From an uncultured Bacilli bacterium (GTDB lineage: Bacteria > Bacillota_I > Bacilli_A > RF39 > UBA660), in assembly GCA_944331945.1 (NCBI GenBank), contig CALVJC010000071.1:1-10704 (forward strand): 10,704 nt of DNA. The letters run 5' to 3'. Of the stretch, positions 6,306-10,704 are shown in pieces. The translations under genes were made by a program, and so were the position numbers. Each line of letters begins with the position of its first letter. Position 1 is the first letter of the stretch. Below the pieces are notes generated by a model. That model was not told the DNA's origin. It saw only the letters and a program-made list of their open reading frames with translations, and did no database searches.

Positions 6306-6711
6306 AATCATTTATAGACTACGCCTTATCGCTTCCATCGTATATATCATATTTATCTATTTTTTACTAAGTATCATTTTTGAAAGTGGCTGGCAAGGAA
6401 TTATCTTTTTAGTTTTGTCTTTGGTTTTTCTAATGGCCACCTTATTAAGCTTACTTTCCCACAAAGAAATATTTAAAAAAACCATCAGCTATAATATTGT
6501 CATTATTGCTTCGGTTGTCTATCTTGGCATTATTACTTTTCGCTGCCTACAAGTGGTGAACGAATATAATAGTGCTTTGTATAGTTTAAATATGGAATAT
6601 TGTAAAACGAATTTTATTATTCTAAGTTTTGTTTTAATTGGAATATTGTTAAATACCATGGTCTTATTTTTAAGCGATAATACCAAACAAAAAAAGCCTA
6701 TCAAACGATAA
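6295..6711 (+). CDS. four-helix membrane protein of unknown function (138 aa)
   Basis: No family is recognised. Four hydrophobic segments are visible at about 11-29, 34-54, 66-83 and 107-126, with a short basic N-terminus (K4, R8, R10) and a basic C-terminus (K-Q-K-K-P-I-K-R), which predicts both ends inside the cell. The start is a GTG at 6295, chosen because GGAGG (6283-6287) lies exactly 7 bases before it. The gene begins inside the last codons of the AAA+ gene (11-base overlap), so the two are translated together and probably act together, for instance with the ATPase recruited to the membrane. That link is inferred from arrangement only. The stop codon sits inside the following terminator hairpin. 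Confidence 0.75.
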   Translation: MLAKIIYRLRLIASIVYIIFIYFLLSIIFESGWQGIIFLVLSLVFLMATLLSLLSHKEIFKKTISYNIVIIASVVYLGIITFRCLQVVNEYNSALYSLNMEYCKTNFIILSFVLIGILLNTMVLFLSDNTKQKKPIKR

Positions 6712-6719
6712 GCTTTTTT
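6690..6719. terminator. bidirectional terminator between convergent genes
   Basis: A-run plus GC (6690-6697) pairs with GC plus T-run (6712-6719); TATC and GATA close a four-base AAAC loop, with a single C-A mismatch. T-runs follow on both strands, so it can end the membrane-protein transcript and the opposing hsp20 transcript. Confidence 0.85.
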
Positions 6720-6722
6720 AGA

Positions 6723-7106
6723 TTATTTAATATCGATGTATTTTTTATCTTTATTTTCATCTACTTTAGGAACTGTAATATGAAGAGTACCATTTTGGAA
6801 TTCTGCATTGATTCCATCTTCTTCAATATCTCCTAAATAGAAACTTCTAGAATATTTTCCATAAGATCTTTCACGACGAAGATATTTCTTATCTTTATTT
6901 TCGGTTTCCTCTTCCTTTTCTGCTGTAACAACTAAATTTCCTTTGTTACATTCTACTTTTATTTCATCCTTTTTGAATCCAGGTAAATCCATTTCTACAT
7001 GATATTCATTATCTTTTTCATAAATATCACATTTCATTCTGGCACCTTCTTCCTCAAAAAAATCATCTAATGCATTATCAAAATAAAATCTTCTTGGTAA
7101 CATCAT
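6723..7106 (-). CDS. Hsp20/alpha-crystallin small heat-shock protein (127 aa)
   Basis: This is a small heat-shock chaperone that holds unfolding proteins without ATP. The alpha-crystallin domain covers about residues 23-115: D-I-Y-E-K-D-N-E-Y, M-D-L-P-G-F-K-K-D-E-I-K-V near 39-51, L-V-V-T-A-E-K, R-R-E-R-S-Y-G-K-Y-S-R-S-F-Y-L and the signature A-E-F-Q-N-G-T-L-H-I-T-V-P-K. I-D-I at the extreme C-terminus is the I-x-I oligomerisation motif. The N-terminal arm is short, giving 127 residues instead of the more usual 140-150. AAAGGTGA is 6 bases before the first of two tandem ATG codons. A CIRCE-like operator and a consensus promoter lie upstream, so heat induction through HrcA is expected. Confidence 0.95.
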   Translation of the reverse strand: MMLPRRFYFDNALDDFFEEEGARMKCDIYEKDNEYHVEMDLPGFKKDEIKVECNKGNLVVTAEKEEETENKDKKYLRRERSYGKYSRSFYLGDIEEDGINAEFQNGTLHITVPKVDENKDKKYIDIK

Positions 7107-7136
7107 TTGTTATCACCTTTCCTTTCTTACAAATTA

Positions 7137-7165
7137 GTTATAGCACTTCCTTTAGCAATTGTCAA
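7137..7165 (-). promoter_or_regulatory. sigma-A promoter of hsp20
   Basis: On the minus strand TTGACA (7165-7160), a 17-base spacer and TATAAC (7142-7137) give a near-perfect promoter about 30 bases before the hsp20 start codon. Confidence 0.85.
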
Positions 7166-7178
7166 TAGAGAGTGCTAA
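7152..7178. promoter_or_regulatory. CIRCE-type HrcA operator overlapping the hsp20 -35
   Basis: On the plus strand TTAGCAATT (7152-7160), nine bases, then GAGTGCTAA (7170-7178). The right arm is a perfect CIRCE half and the left arm matches 7 of 9, with the exact N9 spacing. It covers the -35. A further half-site-like TAGCACTT lies at 7141-7148. Confidence 0.8.
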
Positions 7179-7210
7179 TTTTTTTGAAAATTTATTTTCA
7201 TTATTAATAT

Positions 7211-7253
7211 GAAGAAAAAAAGAGATTTTATACGAACAATTAATCTCTTTTTT
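7211..7253 (-). terminator. terminator of the AarF/UbiB gene
   Basis: A 12-base-pair stem (7242-7253 with 7216-7227) and a 14-base loop, then a T-run on the minus strand. The stem includes the last codons and the stop of the AarF/UbiB gene. Confidence 0.8.
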
Positions 7254-8805
7254 GAAAGCTGAAAATAATTTTAAGAAGAAGACAAAATGTAGTAATGATA
7301 AAGCAGTTTGTAAAAAGAATGGTAAAGAAAGAAGCAATTTCTTTCGAAGAAGAAAGAGACCAAAGAATACCGATTAGGAAGAATCCTGAAAGAAGAGTAA
7401 GTGTAAAACAGATCGTTTGATCTTTTCTCATCCGTAATTCTTCCTTGCTTGGGGAAGTCTGTACTTGAAAAGTAATATTTCCACTACGAATTCCATTATG
7501 AAAGGAGATAACTTCTTTTGGTAATTTACTAAGAGACGATATACTTTGAGCAAGATCAATCAATTGCTTTTTCATTTTTTCTGGAGTAAGAAGGGAAGCG
7601 GGATCAAACTGGGTTTTGAGAGCTTCCATCAAACTAATATTAGGATCGATATCTTCAAGAACCCCTTCAATTACCACAATTCCTCGTAAAAGTAGAATGA
7701 TATCACGAGGTACGACAATATGATATTTTTGGAAAAGATTCATAAGTTCTGGCGCGAAAGTTTTTAAATCAATACTACCAATTTCCGCATTCTGATTTTC
7801 TTCTAAAAGGCGTGCCAAATCTTCTGCTAAGGCGCTTTCATTAATGTTTTTTACTTGCCCTAATAAGATAACATTTTGGGCTAACTTTTCATGATCTTGC
7901 CATAAAATCGCTTCGACACAATTTTTTAAAAGAGCTTTATTATGTTCCGTGAGTCTTCCCATCATCCCAAAATCAAGATAAATAATTTTTCCATCCTTTA
8001 GTTTTAAATTATCTGGATGTGGATCAGCATGATAAAAGCCATCCTCTAGTGTTTGTTTCAAATAATTTTGCGCCACGAGAAGAGCAACTTGATCCATCTT
8101 GTAACCCAGCATTTCTAAAAGAGCCACTTCATTGATTTTTGGAGCATCAATATATTCCATTACCAATAAATTCTTCGTAGTGTATTCATGATAGACGAGG
8201 GGAACTCTAAGATAAGGAACATTTTTATTTTTCTCGCGAAACTCTTCAACAAATTTCGCTTCTTCGATAAAATTCATTTCTTTTTTTGCCGCTTCTAACA
8301 TTTTGTCTAGGATTACTTCAAAATCAACGGTAATGTGAAACATTCGCTCGAAGGGAATAAATTTTACGATCCTTTTTAATAAGGCAATATCCGTTTCCAT
8401 TTGATACTCAATGTTTTCGCGAGCAATTTTTAAAGCGACATCTTTCCCGTTCAGCTTCGCCCGATGTACTTGAGCAATGGAAGCCGATCCGACTGGCACC
8501 GCCTCAATTTCACTAAAATCAAAGCGTTTCTCTTGCAATTCGTTTTTTAAAATGGTTTTGACGGTTTCTTTTTCCATGGGCCGTACTTGACTTCTTAATT
8601 TTCGCAACTCATCACAATAAGTCGGATCAAGTAAATCTTCTCGATCAGCCATAATTTGTCCTAATTTAATAAAAGTAGGTCCCAATTCTTCTAAGGCTTC
8701 TCGTAAGGAAATTGGATTCATATGATGGATTAAGCGATGTTTTTTCATAATCGAAATGATTTCGGTTAAGCGTTTCATAGGAAATTTTTTCTTCTTCTCT
8801 TCCAT
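7240..8805 (-). CDS. AarF/UbiB/ABC1 family kinase-like membrane protein (521 aa)
   Basis: Full-length UbiB-family atypical kinase, known as an ATPase/kinase-like factor of isoprenoid-lipid metabolism in other organisms. Family features in order: the inhibitory K-x-G-Q motif (K47-L-G-Q50) after L-G-P-T-F-I, the nucleotide loop P-V-G-S-A-S-I-A-Q-V-H at 104-114, ATP lysine K126 in V-A-L-K-I, E-M-N-F-I-E-E-A at 176-183, the catalytic region H259-A-D-P-H-P-D-N266 and metal-binding D278-F-G. Two C-terminal membrane helices lie at about 461-481 and 488-515. The start is fixed by GGGGAGGA 7 bases before the ATG; an alternative Met10 lacks such a site. No quinone-synthesis gene is nearby, so the substrate cannot be inferred. 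It is transcribed divergently from tRNA-His. Confidence 0.92.
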   Translation of the reverse strand: MEEKKKKFPMKRLTEIISIMKKHRLIHHMNPISLREALEELGPTFIKLGQIMADREDLLDPTYCDELRKLRSQVRPMEKETVKTILKNELQEKRFDFSEIEAVPVGSASIAQVHRAKLNGKDVALKIARENIEYQMETDIALLKRIVKFIPFERMFHITVDFEVILDKMLEAAKKEMNFIEEAKFVEEFREKNKNVPYLRVPLVYHEYTTKNLLVMEYIDAPKINEVALLEMLGYKMDQVALLVAQNYLKQTLEDGFYHADPHPDNLKLKDGKIIYLDFGMMGRLTEHNKALLKNCVEAILWQDHEKLAQNVILLGQVKNINESALAEDLARLLEENQNAEIGSIDLKTFAPELMNLFQKYHIVVPRDIILLLRGIVVIEGVLEDIDPNISLMEALKTQFDPASLLTPEKMKKQLIDLAQSISSLSKLPKEVISFHNGIRSGNITFQVQTSPSKEELRMRKDQTICFTLTLLSGFFLIGILWSLSSSKEIASFFTILFTNCFIITTFCLLLKIIFSFQKRD

Positions 8806-8833
8806 GTTTTTTTCCTCCCCAGATTATAAAATA

Positions 8834-8842
8834 AGTATAGCA
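8834..8842 (-). promoter_or_regulatory. extended -10 promoter of the AarF/UbiB gene
   Basis: On the minus strand TGcTATACT ends 28 bases before the start codon. No good -35 is visible (the region is pyrimidine-rich on this strand), so the extended -10 probably carries recognition. An alternative TATAAT occurs closer to the gene. Confidence 0.45.
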
Positions 8843-8888
8843 TAAGGAGCAAAAGAAAGAAAGGAAAACAAAAAAAGTAAAAAAGGGC

Positions 8889-8918
8889 TTGTCAATTGGC
8901 TGGTTTCTTTGATAGAAT
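8889..8918 (+). promoter_or_regulatory. promoter of tRNA-His
   Basis: TTGTCA (8889-8894), an 18-base spacer and TAGAAT (8913-8918) lie about 20 bases before the mature 5' end of the tRNA. Confidence 0.65.
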
Positions 8919-8937
8919 AAGTATATCTGCTAGAGAT

Positions 8938-9014
8938 GGCGGCGTTGGTGAAGTGGTTAACACGCTGGTTTGTGGCACCAGTATGCATGAGTTCGATCCT
9001 CATACGCCGCCCCA
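8938..9014 (+). tRNA. tRNA-His (anticodon GTG)
   Basis: The 77-base cloverleaf folds fully. The extra 5' G (-1) typical of tRNA-His faces discriminator C73; the acceptor stem pairs 8939-8945 with 9004-9010; the D stem is three pairs; the anticodon stem CTGGT/ACCAG (8965-8969, 8977-8981) encloses a loop with GTG at 8972-8974; the T stem pairs 8987-8991 with 8999-9003 around TTCGATC. The CCA end is encoded at 9012-9014. It reads histidine CAC/CAT codons. It has its own promoter and terminator and is a single-gene unit. Confidence 0.97.
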
Positions 9015-9024
9015 GAATGAAATG

Positions 9025-9053
9025 AAATCGATTCTTATGAGTCGGTTTTTTTT
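9025..9053 (+). terminator. terminator after tRNA-His
   Basis: A ten-pair stem with two G-T wobbles (9025-9034 with 9039-9048) and a TTAT loop leads into eight T residues (9046-9053), starting 11 bases after the CCA. Confidence 0.85.
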
Positions 9054-9069
9054 GTTTGGTAGAAAGCGA

Positions 9070-9087
9070 TTGGTAATATTTGGTAAT
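9070..9087. repeat. direct repeat TTGGTAAT x2
   Basis: Two exact copies of TTGGTAAT at 9070-9077 and 9080-9087, spaced ten bases (about one helical turn) apart, in the gap between the tRNA terminator and the Mrr promoter. Function unknown; it may be chance or a protein-binding pair. Confidence 0.5.
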
Positions 9088-9135
9088 TTCAACAGAATAA
9101 GATTGAAAAATATTTTAAAGAAATTGGCATAAGCA

Positions 9136-9144
9136 TGATATAAT
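9136..9144 (+). promoter_or_regulatory. extended -10 promoter of the Mrr-type gene
   Basis: TGaTATAAT (TATAAT at 9139-9144) lies 45 bases before the start codon. No convincing -35 is present. AAAGGTGG (9176-9183) is the ribosome site, 6 bases before the ATG at 9190. Confidence 0.55.
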
Positions 9145-9189
9145 AAATTCATAAAGGATTACTATTATAACGAGTAAAGGTGGTTTAAA

Positions 9190-10185
9190 ATGACAGATAA
9201 AAAGATTTATTGGGGATTTCATAATACAAACGAGGAATTTAAGATGTTAGACGAAGATTATATAGCTTTAGGATGGAAAGATATGGGAGATTTATCTATA
9301 TTACCTAATTCAAGAGAAGCTTATTATAAGCAATATGAGAAAATATATTATCAAGCAAAAAAAGCAAATATTGCTACATCGGCTGGTCAATTATATCGCT
9401 TTGTGAATGAAGCAAAAATTGGAGATTATGTAGTTTTTCCATCAAAATTTAATAGAAAAGTTAATATAGGTATAATAGCAAGTGATTATTATTATGATCC
9501 CAATGCTATAGAATTTCCAAATAAAAGAAAAGTAAAATGGATAAAAAAGGGGATTGATAGAGAAAATTATTCACAAGCAGCAAAATATGAATTTGGATCA
9601 TTTTTGACATTTTTCAAAATCAAGAATTTTGTTAATGAACATGAAGCAATATTAGCAGGAAGAACTATAAAAAATAGTTTGGCAGAAGAAGATTCTATAG
9701 ATATAATATCTATAGATGAAATTGAAGAAAGTACAAAAGATTATGTCTTAAAAGAATTAAGTAGAAATTATAAAGGATATGATTTTGAAAAAGTAGTGGC
9801 TTGGCTACTTAATGCCATGGGATACAAAACAAAAAATAGCCCTCATGGTGGTGATCATGGTCGAGATATAATTGTATTCAGAGACGAGCTTCCTCCAAGA
9901 ATTATAGTGCAAGTAAAAAGTCAAGATGGAGATGTAACAGAATCAACTGTTCAGTCACTAAAAGGCGCATTAAACTCAGAAGATTATGGCTTATTTGTAA
10001 CACTATCTGATTTTACAAAAAATGCAAATGCATTTCTTACACATCAGTCACAAATAAAGTCAATAAATGGAAGTGAATTTGTTGATCTGTTGTTAAAGTA
10101 TTATGAAGAAATGCCAGATGAGTTTAAAAATACAATAAAATTAAAGAAAACTTACATTCCATTGTTAGATGATGAAGAGGAATAG
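9190..10185 (+). CDS. restriction endonuclease: EVE/PUA-like sensor plus Mrr nuclease (331 aa)
   Basis: The C-terminal half (about 195-285) is an Mrr-type PD-(D/E)xK nuclease: Y-D-F-E200 at the start, L-L-N-A-M-G-Y, G-G-D-H-G-R-D226 and V-Q241-V-K243, i.e. the E...D...QxK catalytic set is complete. The N-terminal 160 residues look like an EVE/PUA-type modified-base reader as found in COG4127-like proteins: I-Y-W-G-F-H at 6-11, K-I-G-D-Y-V-V-F-P at 76-84, G-I-I-A, then R113-K-V-K-W117 and a closing F-F-K-I. This supports a role as a single-protein, type IV-like enzyme that cuts DNA with modified bases; the target base is unknown. No methyltransferase is adjacent. ATA codons for isoleucine are much commoner than in upstream genes, which suggests acquisition. 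Followed after 52 bases by a Fic gene. Confidence 0.85.
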   Translation: MTDKKIYWGFHNTNEEFKMLDEDYIALGWKDMGDLSILPNSREAYYKQYEKIYYQAKKANIATSAGQLYRFVNEAKIGDYVVFPSKFNRKVNIGIIASDYYYDPNAIEFPNKRKVKWIKKGIDRENYSQAAKYEFGSFLTFFKIKNFVNEHEAILAGRTIKNSLAEEDSIDIISIDEIEESTKDYVLKELSRNYKGYDFEKVVAWLLNAMGYKTKNSPHGGDHGRDIIVFRDELPPRIIVQVKSQDGDVTESTVQSLKGALNSEDYGLFVTLSDFTKNANAFLTHQSQIKSINGSEFVDLLLKYYEEMPDEFKNTIKLKKTYIPLLDDEEE

Positions 10186-10198
10186 GCTTTGGAAAGAA

Positions 10199-10223
10199 AA
10201 TATTTATAGTTGTTATAAATATT
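10199..10223. repeat. perfect inverted repeat in front of fic
   Basis: Arms AATATTTATA (10199-10208) and TATAAATATT (10214-10223) are exact reverse complements separated by GTTGT. The right arm contains the candidate -10 of fic (TGtTATAAA, 10211-10219) and ends 2 bases before its ribosome site. All arm bases are A/T, so a protein operator is more likely than an RNA terminator. Confidence 0.6.
10211..10219 (+). promoter_or_regulatory. possible extended -10 promoter of fic
   Basis: TGtTATAAA fits an extended -10; upstream TTGGAA (10189-10194) is 19 bases away, so the -35 is poor. Read-through from the Mrr gene is an alternative, since no terminator lies between them. Confidence 0.35.
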
Positions 10224-10237
10224 ACAGGTGTTAAGGA

Positions 10238-10704
10238 ATGAGTAAGACAGAGTTTTCTAACATGAATTCTTATCAAAAGAAATTTAAAAGATATATAAAA
10301 CAGCTACAATGGGACATGGCTATAGGTTTACAACAAGTAGATAATTTAAAAACATCTAAATATCTTAAAAAGATTAGTCAAAAAAATATTTTAGGTGAAT
10401 TAACTATAAAAGAAGTAGAACAAAGTTTAAAAGAGTATTACTCCACAAAAGAACAACATAAGGATATTAATCATAATGAGTTAGAATGTGACTTTGTATC
10501 TATGAGAACTGTTGAATTATTAGAACAAGATAATTTTGAACTATCCATAGATTATTTAAAATACATTCATAAATATCTATTTCAAGATGTTTATGAATTT
10601 GCTGGGGAATTTCGAAAAATTGATTTTTCCAAACAAGAAAAAATATTAAATAATGATTCTGTAGCGTATGGAGATTCTAAAACTTTAACAGAATCACTAG
10701 AATA
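10238..10704 (+). CDS. Fic/DOC family protein with N-terminal VbhA-like antitoxin domain, 5' part
   Basis: 155 codons are present before the window ends; no stop is reached. Residues about 24-68 resemble the VbhA-type antitoxin domain: W25-D-M-A-I-G-L-Q-Q-V-D-N-L, S-K-Y-L, then N-I-L-G-E-L-T and a helix ending in Y-Y. From about 81 the Fic fold starts: E-C-D-F-V-S-M-R-T-V-E-L-L, Y-I-H-K-Y-L-F-Q-D-V-Y-E-F-A-G-E-F-R at 109-126 and I-D-F-S-K. Fic enzymes modify target proteins, usually by AMP transfer; the antitoxin helix blocks ATP placement. The catalytic H-P-F-x-x-G-N-G-R motif lies beyond the edge, so activity cannot be judged. AGGTG (10226-10230) is 7 bases before the ATG. ATA and AGA codons match the Mrr gene. 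Confidence 0.85.
   Translation, partial: MSKTEFSNMNSYQKKFKRYIKQLQWDMAIGLQQVDNLKTSKYLKKISQKNILGELTIKEVEQSLKEYYSTKEQHKDINHNELECDFVSMRTVELLEQDNFELSIDYLKYIHKYLFQDVYEFAGEFRKIDFSKQEKILNNDSVAYGDSKTLTESLE

Noticed and set aside
9004..9014. tRNA-His 3' end as a phage attachment site
   Set aside because: No second copy of the tRNA end and no integrase are in the window, so it cannot be supported as a feature.
8896..9132. Plus-strand open frame of 78 codons
   Set aside because: It runs through the tRNA-His gene and its terminator, has no ribosome site and resembles no protein.

Overview
The window is an AT-rich stretch of chromosome from a low-GC Gram-positive-type bacterium (Bacillota or a related lineage). 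Three things point there: AGGAGG-type ribosome binding sites, sigma-A promoters (several with an extended -10), and a CIRCE/HrcA-type operator in front of an hsp20 gene. TGA is used as a stop codon and tryptophan is TGG, so this is the standard bacterial code, not the mycoplasma code. The rubredoxin-type flavin reductase and the DUF362 protein fit an anaerobic lifestyle, but the species cannot be named from this window.

Layout. 1-185 is the 3' end of a cupin gene. 322-1206 is a DUF362 gene ending in a clear hairpin terminator. 1310-2733 holds a two-gene unit: an RNase Z-like metallo-beta-lactamase-fold hydrolase and a uracil-DNA-glycosylase-superfamily protein. 2804-4802 is a tight four-gene operon behind a near-consensus promoter with a LexA-like box in its spacer: NTP_transf_6 nucleotidyltransferase, DgkA-type lipid kinase, DUF4186 protein, and flavin reductase fused to rubredoxin. 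4887-6711 holds a small exported protein of unknown function, a standalone ClpB/ClpC-D1-like AAA+ ATPase and an overlapping four-helix membrane protein. A bidirectional terminator separates this block from the convergent hsp20 gene (6723-7106, minus). An AarF/UbiB-family kinase-like membrane protein follows (7240-8805, minus), divergent from a tRNA-His gene (8938-9014).

Beyond the tRNA the character changes. A single-protein EVE-like/Mrr restriction endonuclease (9190-10185) and the start of a Fic protein with its own N-terminal antitoxin-like domain (from 10238, cut by the window edge) use many more ATA codons than the genes before them. They look like a defence or toxin-antitoxin cargo placed next to a tRNA gene. 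A perfect inverted repeat sits directly upstream of fic.

The two places most worth attention are the AAA+/membrane-protein pair (a Clp D1-like motor whose substrate-gripping pore tyrosine appears to be missing, translationally overlapped with a membrane partner) and the Mrr-Fic block. No stretch longer than 300 bases lacks a gene. The longest gap (9015-9189) holds the tRNA terminator, a short direct repeat and the promoter of the Mrr gene.
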